28,606 bases of DNA. Source: a virus. Where the stretch lies: IMG/VR virus record IMGVR_UViG_3300023091_000015, positions 1-28,606 of that record; one strand, 5' to 3'. The first letter of the stretch is position 1. The number at the start of each line of letters is the position of its first letter. This document shows positions 15,379-24,027 of this stretch, one piece after another. The translations under genes were made by a program, and so were the position numbers. Below the pieces are notes generated by a model. The model saw only the letters and a program-made list of their open reading frames with translations, had not been told where the DNA came from and made no database searches.

Positions 15379-17622
15379 TTATGAATAATTCAAAGTATAT
15401 GTACAATAAATTCGTGGAGAATCGTCGATAGGATCGTTTGGGTATCTTACAAATGTGTAGATTGATGTTGTATTTGGTTCTGGTGCGGGCGCAGACACAC
15501 CATAGGGAAAATGAATTCCAGGATTTCCGTCAATAGTCCAAGCCATCAAAGGATATTCCGTATTGGAATATGATGAATTGTTAGTTATATTGAGTTGCAC
15601 TGTTTCACCAACGGCAAAATCAGCAGACAAAAAATTAACCGTATTGCCATAATTGTTAAAAGTAAGCACCCAGGCACTGTAGGTATTACCATTAATATTT
15701 ACGGTATTTGAGGTTTGAGAGCTTACATTGATAGAGGGACTCATGGTAAATATTGGGTTTGGATTACTGGCTGGACCCTGTATTCCTTGTGGGCCAATGG
15801 GACCAGCGGGTCCAGGAGAACCAAGACCACCCAAGTTCATGGCAATACTGTTAAATTGATTCCAATACATATAAGAACCATTTAATCCCACGGGAGCATA
15901 AGGAGTGTTTTGTACAAGTAAACTTATACTTCCAGCGGTTGCATTAAAAGATTCAACAAAGGAATAAAAATATCTTGCACCAGGATAGTCATTATCCGCA
16001 ATAATAACACTTTGCCAGGGAGAATAAGCCTTACCAATGAGATCATTATGTTGAAATTGAATGGCGTCCCCACCTTGAAAATACATTTGATTTCCAGTAC
16101 AATATGTCCATGTACTGCTACCATTAGACATTTTGTTTAGTGATGGGGAAATACCCGATGTGGCATTAATGGTATTAGTGGCAAAATAACATACATATGT
16201 ATCTGCAAAACCTGGCGCGCCAGCCTGACCCGCCACACCATTTGGACCTTGTGGTCCAGTAAGTCCCATCGGACCCGTAGGACCCATTGGCCCCACTGCA
16301 CCACCCATTGGTAATGTCAATAAAGGACTGGTCGAACCATCAGAGTAAAACAATTGCATTTGCGACCCATTACTAGTGGCTCCTGTGATGCCAACCCCAG
16401 GGTTTCCTCCGTTACCCGCTGGTCCAATGTCTCCTTGTGGGCCAGGAACACCCATTGTTCCTGCTGGTCCTGCTGGACCCACTGGACCAAAGTAATCACA
16501 ATATAAATTACCAAGAACCACACCACCATAGGTTTGTTCTCCGTTAGTCCCAAAAAGTTGGCCATTAAGATTATATCGGGCAAAACCATAATAGTATGCC
16601 GAACTGGCCCCCAAAGAGATATTGAATGAAATCGAACGTTTGTATGGGTCTTCAACAATATTCTGCAAAACAGAACTATCATCAATATAGTTTATTGGAT
16701 TAAAACTTACTTCTGGATAGACAACCCGACCCGTATATGTGGAATCTGGAACAGCAATACCCCAAACAGTAAAACGAAGATAACCAGTCGTACCATATTC
16801 ATCAATAAAGAAATTGGTATTATAAGGTGTTCCAGAAACAGTGACGGTACTGAGATTTAAACCACTTTGACCAATGGTATATCTCATGCCTTTGATGAAA
16901 TTTAAATCAGGATTTATGTTTGTACTGGGATTGACGTTATAAATGTCAATGGCGGGGGCAATTTGATGCTCCATCACGCCAGTAATCTGACTACAATCAA
17001 TAAAAATACCCCCAGCCACGCCCTGTTGTCCCTGCGCCCCGCTTGCTAAAAGAATGAATGTTCCGCTCGTTCCATTTGAAAACACGGGCTGAACATAATT
17101 GCCGCTTTGATTAAAACGGGATAGTGAAGCTCCTGTTGGTCCCATTACTCCCGTGGCACCTGACGGAAGTGAAATTGGATTGCTTTGCGTGGCATCCGAG
17201 TATTGCAGGACCATATTGCCGTTAAGGGCGTATGCTCCTGTAATGCTGCGTCCCGTTGCCCCCACTGGTCCTGTTGCTCCCACTGGTCCCTGTGGGCCGA
17301 TAATTGATAATCCCTGGGCCGTAGATGAAATGAGATAACCATTGATGTTAAGGTATGCTGTATTACCACTGACGGTTGAAGTCAAAAAAACATTTGGGCC
17401 AAAGAAAATACCACTGCCAGATGGAAGAAATAGACTGTTTGTGGCAACCTGGCTGAAAGGCAATAATGGAGACCCAAGCGCAAAAGACCCCGACCCAGTT
17501 GGAGAGAGAGTCTTTCCACTGAACCCTATACCGTTGCTCTGAAGGATGGGATTAATGACTCCCCCAATAAATCCAGATAGATCGGCCTGATTAAGTTGTC
17601 TGATGCGTATGCTGCTGTCCAT
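15379..17622 (-). CDS. Collagen-like virion fibre protein, 747 aa
   Basis: Gly-X-Y collagen-like blocks lie at about residues 109-127, 155-165, 195-204, 379-414, 440-472 and 598-617 (for example GPVGPAGPAGTMGVPGPQGD), separated by globular beta-rich inserts. Such blocks form trimeric rods in phage fibres. The N-terminus SIRIRQLNQADLSGFI resembles that of the 706-aa tail protein, suggesting a common docking peptide. Residues 127-166 and 411-451 are an internal duplication (ITGA, then YSD, then LP.G, then MGPTG). No signal peptide is present. The position between large terminase and portal is unusual for a fibre and may indicate a head fibre or a recent insertion. GTGTAAT stands 14 bases before the start. 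Confidence 0.8.
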   Translation of the reverse strand: MDSSIRIRQLNQADLSGFIGGVINPILQSNGIGFSGKTLSPTGSGSFALGSPLLPFSQVATNSLFLPSGSGIFFGPNVFLTSTVSGNTAYLNINGYLISSTAQGLSIIGPQGPVGATGPVGATGRSITGAYALNGNMVLQYSDATQSNPISLPSGATGVMGPTGASLSRFNQSGNYVQPVFSNGTSGTFILLASGAQGQQGVAGGIFIDCSQITGVMEHQIAPAIDIYNVNPSTNINPDLNFIKGMRYTIGQSGLNLSTVTVSGTPYNTNFFIDEYGTTGYLRFTVWGIAVPDSTYTGRVVYPEVSFNPINYIDDSSVLQNIVEDPYKRSISFNISLGASSAYYYGFARYNLNGQLFGTNGEQTYGGVVLGNLYCDYFGPVGPAGPAGTMGVPGPQGDIGPAGNGGNPGVGITGATSNGSQMQLFYSDGSTSPLLTLPMGGAVGPMGPTGPMGLTGPQGPNGVAGQAGAPGFADTYVCYFATNTINATSGISPSLNKMSNGSSTWTYCTGNQMYFQGGDAIQFQHNDLIGKAYSPWQSVIIADNDYPGARYFYSFVESFNATAGSISLLVQNTPYAPVGLNGSYMYWNQFNSIAMNLGGLGSPGPAGPIGPQGIQGPASNPNPIFTMSPSINVSSQTSNTVNINGNTYSAWVLTFNNYGNTVNFLSADFAVGETVQLNITNNSSYSNTEYPLMAWTIDGNPGIHFPYGVSAPAPEPNTTSIYTFVRYPNDPIDDSPRIYCTYTLNYS

Positions 17623-17636
17623 AAACCTATATTTGT

Positions 17637-17643
17637 ATTACAC
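17637..17643 (-). promoter_or_regulatory. GTGTAAT element before the collagen-like gene
   Basis: The minus strand reads GAGTGTAATACAAATATAGG upstream of the ATG at 17622. GAGTGTAATA is identical to the sequence before the PhoH gene (26757-26765). This makes a candidate promoter for the portal/head block. The element lies in the short gap between the terminase stop and this start. Confidence 0.4.
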
Positions 17644-17648
17644 TCATT

Positions 17649-20600
17649 TCAAATCATCATGGGTTCAAATGTTTCTAAACTCGTGGGTTGGAAGGCCATG
17701 ATATCGTTATATGACTTCATACACCAAGCTGCCAACATACATGCGGTATAACTATCTCGTCGCATTCTACTTGCCGTATTATCCCGTTTCATCACCAGGG
17801 GAAGATCAAAACTCTGAACTCCGCGCTGGGAAGTCTTTACTTCAATGGAGGCACACTGATATTTTGTTTGTTTGCATAAAATTTCCTGACGATCAATCAT
17901 ATAACCCATGGGGGTTTCATTTTTATCGTCCAAATCTTTGTTTGCAAAAACTTGTTTGAAATCAATTGGCAAAGAAGCAATCTCATTAAACACTTCTGGA
18001 CATCCCTTGATACTGCCGCCGAACCAAAGACGTTTGTAATCAAAACATCCCTGCAACCATTCGTTGGCCTTGCGAATAAAGTCGCTCGTGAAGTATTGAT
18101 TGAAAACTATGCGTCCAATCTGCTTGTTGTATGAATTGCGGGCCTTGCGCAATTCTTCATTGTATTCTTCCCCGTCTTTCTCAGAAGTAAAATCAAAAAT
18201 ACTCAAATTCATATTGGCATCACGGAACAATTGACTCTCATTGGCAGCTTCAATAAATTGATAACCAGCATAGTCAATAATAATCATATCAATGCCGAAG
18301 TTGGTCAGGATATAATGCAAATAACGAATGTGATCTTTCAAGTCTTTTCCTGATTCGGCATAAGTATGAGCCACGGTTCCCCCTTTGCCGTTATCATCCA
18401 ATTCCACTACGCACATGGCAAAATCGTCACCCGTTGGTGAGTTTGAAAAGTCGGGGTCAATGGCCAAAATGTATTTTTTATCCCGTTTACCACGCACAAG
18501 TAATGTGGGTTTTTCCCCATCTGGCACAGTACATGCAATCATTTTTTGCATGGAAAAGTAACTGTCGGAGCCGTCCAAAAATTGGGCACAGTATTCTCGT
18601 TTGAAAGTGGCCATATTAGACTCGTTAGTCTGGGCCATTTCAATGATACTTTTATCCATACGATCCTCTGGAATGGCATCCCAGGATAACTGTGATACAA
18701 AGTACTTGGCCCCTTCGTCAGGCAAGTCGGGGCTGTAAATTTTTTTTACGTAATCGTCGTACTTTTTGTACAAATATTCACAGGTATAACTGGCTGATGA
18801 CAGGGCTATTAGTTTGGCATTGCCAGTAAATTTGGTGCGTTCCGTTTCGGTGATGATTCCCCTCTGAATCAAGTCACTTTCCTTGTCACGAATTTGCTTA
18901 CGACGTTTAACCTCAGCCGAAGTGGGTGATACAAGATAAGGAATTAAGACTTTTTCCACCAAATCCTCAGACATCAAAAGAAACTCGTCAATCAGAAGTA
19001 CGTTGGCGCGGAAACCACGAATCTTTTCGCCGTTTAGGGGAATGGCCACAATTTCCCCACCATTGATACTCCAACGGAACTCGTCATTACGACGTACCTT
19101 AAAATCAACATTAAAAGCGGCGGCCAACATCTGAGCTTCAGGTTGATTGACAATCTTTTCAATATGGTTAAAAATGAAACGGGCTGTACGGAAGGTGGGG
19201 CCAGCAATTAATATAGACGACTTGGGAAAGAAGATCATCTGCAAGATGCAATAGACTGCCGCCGTCCAGGTATTATGAGAGATAAAACCATTTGACCAAT
19301 ACATTTCTCCATCTGGAATATTAAAATCCAAACAATCCCGACCACCAATATCTTCAATTGATTCTACCTGATCAAAAAAGAAATGTTCGTTTTTAATAGA
19401 TTTAAGATTTTCTATATGTTCTCCTGTGATACCAGCCCGAACGAAGAACTCTAAATAAGAGTCTAAAGTATCATAAGTTAGATTTAGTTGATTGTCTTTA
19501 CGGCGAATTTTGTTACGCCATTCATCAGATAAGATTTTTGGAAGACGAGCCTTAGACTTAATTTCTCGTTGGCAGTATTCTTTAAGACCTGGGATAACAT
19601 CTATGTTGGTATTATAATTGCCATTTAAAAGATGCTGATTTAAAATATTCTGTTTTCGTGAGAGACGAAAACCAATTTGTTCCGAAAATATTCGGCAATC
19701 TTGACCAGTAATGATAACTTTCCATGCATGGCCAAATGGTGATGGGATTTTATATTCCATTAAATGGGAAACAATTCCAAAAGTTAAAAGGGCGAAATGA
19801 ACCTGTCTTGCCATTTCAATGGAGGTGGAACAATATTCCACAGTCAACTGCGACGAAGTAACGCATCCATCCGTGTCAAACAAACCTTGAAGACAAGCCT
19901 TTAGCATTTGTTTTGAAGAAAATATTGTTTGAGGGATTATTTTATCATATGAAAGTCCGCGTTTTACTTGATATTTTCCAAGAAATTTATCAATTATGTC
20001 TTTGGGAAAATATAAATCCCATGCCCTTGTATTTTTTTTAAGATGAATATTCGCCCCATATTTTAGACAAAAATCAGATATTTCTTCATCTGCCGTAGTA
20101 ATTTCTGTTGAGGGGTTGTGGGAAGAAATACAACCGTCTCCCAATATTAAACCAATTAAATAAGATTCATTTGCATCGGTTGCTTCTCCCCATTCATTCT
20201 GACGATTTCTATTAATACAAATATAATCGTCTTTGGTAATTTCTGGATATTTTTTCCAAACCACTTTGCATTGAGTTTTATCCCAAACTTTTATAATATG
20301 AGTTTTGGCCCCCTCTAAACTATAGCCTCGTTTGGTTTTAATTCTTAAAGAATCTTTTTTGGGTTGAATAAATAGTTTAGATGTTGCCTGCCATCCAGAA
20401 CCGTTCCAGAATTTTCTAGTTGGAATATTAACCTCTTGATCTTTTGAAAAGTCTAAATTAGGGAAAAGGTCTTTAAGAAGTAGCAGACCTTTTTCTTGAT
20501 CAATAACCCATGTATTAGAATAACTTACCGATTTTGATACGCCGCGCCCCCAAACACACAAGGTATAATTGCTTTGAAGCATTCCTTTAATAGTGATAAT

Positions 20601-20777
20601 TTGATCAGGGTAAAGATCAATTCCCGTCAAGAAATTGGTGGTAATACCCAGGTTGCGATAAAGGAACTTGGCCAGGGTAATCTTGGCTTGTATGTCGTCC
20701 AATTCCCCCTTGAGAGCCTTGGCCTCAATGTTGAAATCTAGGACTTCTTTACTATACTTCGTAGGACTGTGCCACAT
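17649..20777 (-). CDS. terL: Terminase large subunit with an intein in Walker A, 1042 aa (622 after splicing)
   Basis: This is the packaging motor ATPase and nuclease. The spliced sequence reads WGRGVSK then TWTAAVY, restoring a full Walker A (residues 77-82 plus T503). Walker B is VLLIDEF with D597 and E598. The nuclease domain shows YILAIDPD (D774), MIIIDYAG (D835) and RRDSYTACMLAAW (D1008), the expected acidic set of the RNase H-like fold. The extein length of about 620 residues is normal for large terminases. The intein spans S83-N502. A purine-rich ggaaggag stands upstream of the ATG, within the end of the HNH gene, which overlaps this one by 26 bases. Activity in packaging requires the intein to be removed, because it splits the P-loop between Lys and Thr. 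Confidence 0.93.
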   Translation of the reverse strand: MWHSPTKYSKEVLDFNIEAKALKGELDDIQAKITLAKFLYRNLGITTNFLTGIDLYPDQIITIKGMLQSNYTLCVWGRGVSKSVSYSNTWVIDQEKGLLLLKDLFPNLDFSKDQEVNIPTRKFWNGSGWQATSKLFIQPKKDSLRIKTKRGYSLEGAKTHIIKVWDKTQCKVVWKKYPEITKDDYICINRNRQNEWGEATDANESYLIGLILGDGCISSHNPSTEITTADEEISDFCLKYGANIHLKKNTRAWDLYFPKDIIDKFLGKYQVKRGLSYDKIIPQTIFSSKQMLKACLQGLFDTDGCVTSSQLTVEYCSTSIEMARQVHFALLTFGIVSHLMEYKIPSPFGHAWKVIITGQDCRIFSEQIGFRLSRKQNILNQHLLNGNYNTNIDVIPGLKEYCQREIKSKARLPKILSDEWRNKIRRKDNQLNLTYDTLDSYLEFFVRAGITGEHIENLKSIKNEHFFFDQVESIEDIGGRDCLDFNIPDGEMYWSNGFISHNTWTAAVYCILQMIFFPKSSILIAGPTFRTARFIFNHIEKIVNQPEAQMLAAAFNVDFKVRRNDEFRWSINGGEIVAIPLNGEKIRGFRANVLLIDEFLLMSEDLVEKVLIPYLVSPTSAEVKRRKQIRDKESDLIQRGIITETERTKFTGNAKLIALSSASYTCEYLYKKYDDYVKKIYSPDLPDEGAKYFVSQLSWDAIPEDRMDKSIIEMAQTNESNMATFKREYCAQFLDGSDSYFSMQKMIACTVPDGEKPTLLVRGKRDKKYILAIDPDFSNSPTGDDFAMCVVELDDNGKGGTVAHTYAESGKDLKDHIRYLHYILTNFGIDMIIIDYAGYQFIEAANESQLFRDANMNLSIFDFTSEKDGEEYNEELRKARNSYNKQIGRIVFNQYFTSDFIRKANEWLQGCFDYKRLWFGGSIKGCPEVFNEIASLPIDFKQVFANKDLDDKNETPMGYMIDRQEILCKQTKYQCASIEVKTSQRGVQSFDLPLVMKRDNTASRMRRDSYTACMLAAWCMKSYNDIMAFQPTSLETFEPMMI
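19272..20531 (-). mobile_element. Intein with LAGLIDADG endonuclease in terminase Walker A, 420 aa
   Basis: The N-end is Ser1 in SVSYSNTWVIDQEKG. The C-end is FISHN followed by extein Thr, the normal Asn plus Thr junction. Two LAGLIDADG motifs are visible, YLIGLILGDG (D214) and LQGLFDTDG (D303), so the homing endonuclease looks intact. Block B reads GAKTH, with Ala where the usual Thr of T-x-x-H stands. Block F reads IPDGEMYWSNG, with Glu where a His is usual; the penultimate His501 is present. Splicing may therefore be slow or conditional, which is inference. The insertion site is the most conserved DNA in the gene, typical for homing elements. Confidence 0.92.
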
Positions 20778-21300
20778 GACGTTTCCAACTCCTTCCTTTT
20801 AAAATATCTTGAATGGTAGAAATACTCACATTAAATTTTCTGGCAATTGTTGAATGACGAGAACCATCAAAAAGTAAATTTTTAATAATTGTCACATCTT
20901 CATTTTTTAGTTTTGCCTTATAATGTTGTTCGCCGATTGGGTGTAAACCATTATCATAAGCATGAATTACATTATAAGAAACTGAACACCATTCTAAATT
21001 ATTGATGTTATTATTCGCTTTATTTCCATCTTTATGATTAATAGATGGTTGAGTTTCAGGAAAAAATGTCTCTAAAACGAGTCTATGAACTGTTTTACCA
21101 TTGGGTTTTCCATGTAAACATAAAATTACTTTTAAATAACCATCTGAATCTTTCCCAGGTTTTAAAATTCTTTCTCGTCTAATTCTTTGTTTGGCGCGAC
21201 CGCCACAAATCTCAGTACGTTCCAAAGATTTAACTTTGCCAGTATTTGATACTTGATAATGTCCTTCGTAGCCTTTAATATTTTTCCAAATCTCCTGCAT
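20752..21300 (-). CDS. Free-standing HNH homing endonuclease (NUMOD4 type), 182 aa
   Basis: Residues 4-25 (IWKNIKGYEGHYQVSNTGKV) match the NUMOD4 DNA-binding motif. Residues 70-105 carry the HNH core, with HRLV, then NHKDGNKANNNINNLEWC. The C-terminal 50 residues end in a helix-turn-helix-like segment (STIARKFNVSISTIQDILKGRSWK), the NUMOD1-like tail of these enzymes. It should cut a specific phage DNA site and spread itself. It sits directly before the large terminase, overlapping its start by 26 bases, and is A/T-richer than its neighbours, consistent with a mobile insertion. No group I intron ends are recognised around it. Confidence 0.88.
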   Translation of the reverse strand: MQEIWKNIKGYEGHYQVSNTGKVKSLERTEICGGRAKQRIRRERILKPGKDSDGYLKVILCLHGKPNGKTVHRLVLETFFPETQPSINHKDGNKANNNINNLEWCSVSYNVIHAYDNGLHPIGEQHYKAKLKNEDVTIIKNLLFDGSRHSTIARKFNVSISTIQDILKGRSWKRHVAQSYEV

Positions 21301-21330
21301 GATATATTTTATTTTTATTTACCACAATCT

Positions 21331-22266
21331 CTAAATTAATTTTCCCGTATCATAACAGAATTGCAAATCAACCCTCTTGAACTCTCCATTGGATTGAAAG
21401 ATGCGCTCAATAGCTTCAACGGCTTCTGCTCGGTCGTTCACAAAGAGAAATTGAACGTTATCGTAGTTCTGACAGATGGCTCTAAGATTATGGAAGACAT
21501 ATTCAGGAGAAATATAGACAAATTTACTTCTGAGCATCTTGATATGATCATTGATAGATTGCATGGAACTTTCGACCACGACCACCAGGTAAAATCCAGC
21601 GGCCTGGGCACGCTCAATTTCTCGGCAAAAACGTTCATAACCTGTTGATAATGTGCCAAATAAATCAGTCAAAGCCTTGCGTTCAATACAACAATTTTGA
21701 GTAAATTCGTCATCGTTCAGGCGATAATCCCCGAAGGTCAATCCTTGCAATATAGACTTAATGTTAAATTTCAAAGGTTGTTGTTCTCGGCTGTCACAGT
21801 AAATCCCGTGATGAGGCAAAAAACTCCTGGGAGTGTCACTGAGTTTACCGCCGACAAAACGCGCACTTAATCCCAGGGCCTGACATTCCTTATAATAATT
21901 TCCAAAAAGTTTATTCAAGTAAACCATGCCAGGCAACATCAAAGAACGCAATTCAACCTGACAAAGGGCGTATTTTAGATTTTTTTGCAACTTTCTCTGC
22001 GAAAGATAACCACGAATGTAATCTTTCGCCTCGTCCCGAGAGACCCGATTTAACCATTTATTAAGATTTTGTTTTGAATTAAAATCATTTGAAAAATAAT
22101 AATCCCTGTTTTTAAATAAAATAATCTTGCCATCAAACTTATCGTAACGAGGTTCGTATTTTTGATAATAATAAGCCTGCGTCATCTTATGGGCTTTTAA
22201 GTGACGATGCAAAGAGGAATCTGAACCAAATTCCTTAAAACAGGCTCGACATTGGACATTAGCCAT
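21331..22266 (-). CDS. Zinc-finger plus ERCC4/XPF-type nuclease, 311 aa
   Basis: Residues 6-26 form a C2H2 finger with exact spacing (C6, C9, H22, H26). Residues 156-220 hold the ERCC4 nuclease signature: IYCDSREQQPL (D158, E161), FGDYRL (D180) and CIERKALTDL (E195-R-K197), followed by a helix around YERFCREIERA. This family, which includes XPF/MUS81 and phage branched-DNA nucleases, cuts at single-strand/double-strand junctions. A central Lys/Tyr-rich region may bind DNA. In a packaging cluster it could resolve branched replication intermediates before DNA is packaged, a role T4 gives to a different enzyme; this is inference. A GGAGG sequence lies before the start, which overlaps the upstream gene by 8 bases. 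Confidence 0.85.
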   Translation of the reverse strand: MANVQCRACFKEFGSDSSLHRHLKAHKMTQAYYYQKYEPRYDKFDGKIILFKNRDYYFSNDFNSKQNLNKWLNRVSRDEAKDYIRGYLSQRKLQKNLKYALCQVELRSLMLPGMVYLNKLFGNYYKECQALGLSARFVGGKLSDTPRSFLPHHGIYCDSREQQPLKFNIKSILQGLTFGDYRLNDDEFTQNCCIERKALTDLFGTLSTGYERFCREIERAQAAGFYLVVVVESSMQSINDHIKMLRSKFVYISPEYVFHNLRAICQNYDNVQFLFVNDRAEAVEAIERIFQSNGEFKRVDLQFCYDTGKLI

Positions 22267-23353
22267 TGATAATACCCTCCTTGCTTAAACCCAATATGCG
22301 GGCCTTAAAATCGGGCAATGAACTTAAGCGGGCCACTTCGGTCTTCATGGCCTCCTGTTCTTTCTCGGCATGTTTCAACCATTCCTTGCGGCCCTCTTCA
22401 GTCTTCCAGTGATTAACCAAATCCAAAATACTTGAGGCCCCCTCGCGTTGTTTGGAAATGCGCTCGCTACGAGACACTGACAAAGTATCAAGCAGGTCTT
22501 GTTCGCGCTTTTTGCACAAATTGAATTCAGTACTGGCCTTGCCAATGGCTTCAACCAGACCCATGCAGTATTTTCGGCTATCGGGGTCACTGGCATCAGC
22601 CATTTCTTCCTGCTGGTGCTGGAGTATTTCTTTTCGTCGTTGAATTTTGAAACCCTCAACAACTTGATTGGCATATTCGATGTATTGGTCAACTTCGGTT
22701 TGCGCCAAATCAGGCTTGTCATAGGTGGCGCGGACAAATGCGTCCTCACACAGGGAACGGTCGCTCACCGATTCATAATTGTTCATCTGAGCAGTATAAC
22801 GATAGGTGTGCATGTAACCAATCAACGTGTCAAGATTCTTTTTCCAAGCCGCCGTCAGTTTATCCTGTTCCATGGGCGGATTAATGTAACGATTGACCAC
22901 CCGCAAAACCGCCTCTGGTGTTTTGGGTGGAAAATACTTGCCATCGGGGATGTCCATATCCTCGGCATGACGCACGCGAATATTCAAAGTTTTAATGTAT
23001 TTATTGACGGCCAGGGCCTCGGCGGCCAGATTACTGAGATTTGGGTTATTAAATAGAACACGGGAAATTTGAGCACTATTCATTGACTGAACATTATTGG
23101 CAATGTAAAGTTTCTGCTCATCACTAAGCTCAATCAGATCGGAAACACGTTGATACTCAGAAGTGGTTTGAGCTTTGAGATTTCGGCTCGAAAGAAACTT
23201 TTTGATTGCCTTCGCCTCATTAGTACGGCCATCATGGCCATCACCAAACACGGAAATAGTCAAATCCTTCAAAGCGGGTGGAGTTTCAGGATTGGCATTC
23301 CAGAGATCAACCACTTGTTGTTCCTGGGCGGGAGTTAACGTCAGGTCAGTCAT
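22259..23353 (-). CDS. Possible terminase small subunit, 364 aa
   Basis: No diagnostic motif was found; the call is from position. It begins the run that leads through nuclease and HNH to the large terminase, and its start overlaps the sigma-like gene by the 4-base ATGA. The N-terminal 130 residues contain helix-turn-helix-like segments (LSDEQKLYIANNVQSMNSAQISRVLF, then a second around NLAAEALAVNKYIKTL), fitting DNA recognition. The remainder is highly helical and charged, with probable coiled coil (EGFKIQRRKEILQHQQEEM, and KHAEKEQEAMKTEVARLSSL) suitable for oligomerisation. Length is above the usual small-terminase range, so a different DNA-binding packaging or recombination protein is possible. 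Confidence 0.5.
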   Translation of the reverse strand: MTDLTLTPAQEQQVVDLWNANPETPPALKDLTISVFGDGHDGRTNEAKAIKKFLSSRNLKAQTTSEYQRVSDLIELSDEQKLYIANNVQSMNSAQISRVLFNNPNLSNLAAEALAVNKYIKTLNIRVRHAEDMDIPDGKYFPPKTPEAVLRVVNRYINPPMEQDKLTAAWKKNLDTLIGYMHTYRYTAQMNNYESVSDRSLCEDAFVRATYDKPDLAQTEVDQYIEYANQVVEGFKIQRRKEILQHQQEEMADASDPDSRKYCMGLVEAIGKASTEFNLCKKREQDLLDTLSVSRSERISKQREGASSILDLVNHWKTEEGRKEWLKHAEKEQEAMKTEVARLSSLPDFKARILGLSKEGIING

Positions 23354-24024
23354 ATAATATCAATATCGCCGTTCGCCAGGCATTTTTTTACTTTAACCAT
23401 GATGATTTTACGTATGTTACGAATCTGTTTATAGCGCGGCTTTCTATCCTTCTCATTGGAACTGTAACCCAGACGCTTTGCAACTTCATCCTCATCCAGA
23501 TTTAAAATGAATAATCCCTCATAGACCCGCCACTCGGTTGGCTTTAAAATCTCCTTCATGCGATCATGCAATTTATCGGCATGTCTGGATACATCAGTGG
23601 AATCATCAAAAATACTCCTGACTTCATTTTGATGATTTTCAATGGAGACGGGTATTTTGATTTGGGTGGCGGGCATTTTCCGTTTCACCCAATGAGCATA
23701 CAATGGACAAGCGACGCACTGCGTCCCATAAATAACGCAGCCCGTCATGTCTTTGGCAGCCCCGCACTTGAGACACGGACGGGCAAAATTTGAATAATGG
23801 TTGCGAATGAGATTTCTAATCTGATTGGTAATGATGATGTTAAGCCAGGGGGCCAGGGGTTTGCTTTCATCATATTGCGCCCATTTGTTGTAAATGTGAA
23901 TTCTAATGATCTGAGATACATCGTCATAGTCCATCCAAGTTAAAGAAGTCAAGTTCCATTTGTGTTTTCGCTTGGCAATTTCTTCATCAATGATCTTGAT
24001 ACTTTCTTCAAATGTGGCTTTCAT
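23350..24024 (-). CDS. Sigma-70-like factor with an internal cysteine cluster, 224 aa
   Basis: Residues 28-78 fit sigma region 2: WMDYDDVSQIIRIHIYNKW, then APWLNIIITNQIRNLIRNHY. Residues 84-106 hold five cysteines (C84, C87, C96, C103, C106), probably a zinc-binding insert. The C-terminal 65 residues (TEWRVYEGLFILNLDEDEVAKRLG, then a basic helix) fit region 4. It may redirect host RNA polymerase to late promoters, like T4 gp55, to which it has general similarity only. It is placed just before the packaging genes, with a 4-base overlap, so it may drive the operon that includes it. The GTGTAAT words in this window are candidate targets. Confidence 0.72.
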   Translation of the reverse strand: MKATFEESIKIIDEEIAKRKHKWNLTSLTWMDYDDVSQIIRIHIYNKWAQYDESKPLAPWLNIIITNQIRNLIRNHYSNFARPCLKCGAAKDMTGCVIYGTQCVACPLYAHWVKRKMPATQIKIPVSIENHQNEVRSIFDDSTDVSRHADKLHDRMKEILKPTEWRVYEGLFILNLDEDEVAKRLGYSSNEKDRKPRYKQIRNIRKIIMVKVKKCLANGDIDII

Positions 24025-24027
24025 GTA

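Noticed and set aside
20752-21330. Group I intron around the HNH gene
   Set aside because: No intron core or interrupted exon was recognised; the genes on both sides look complete.
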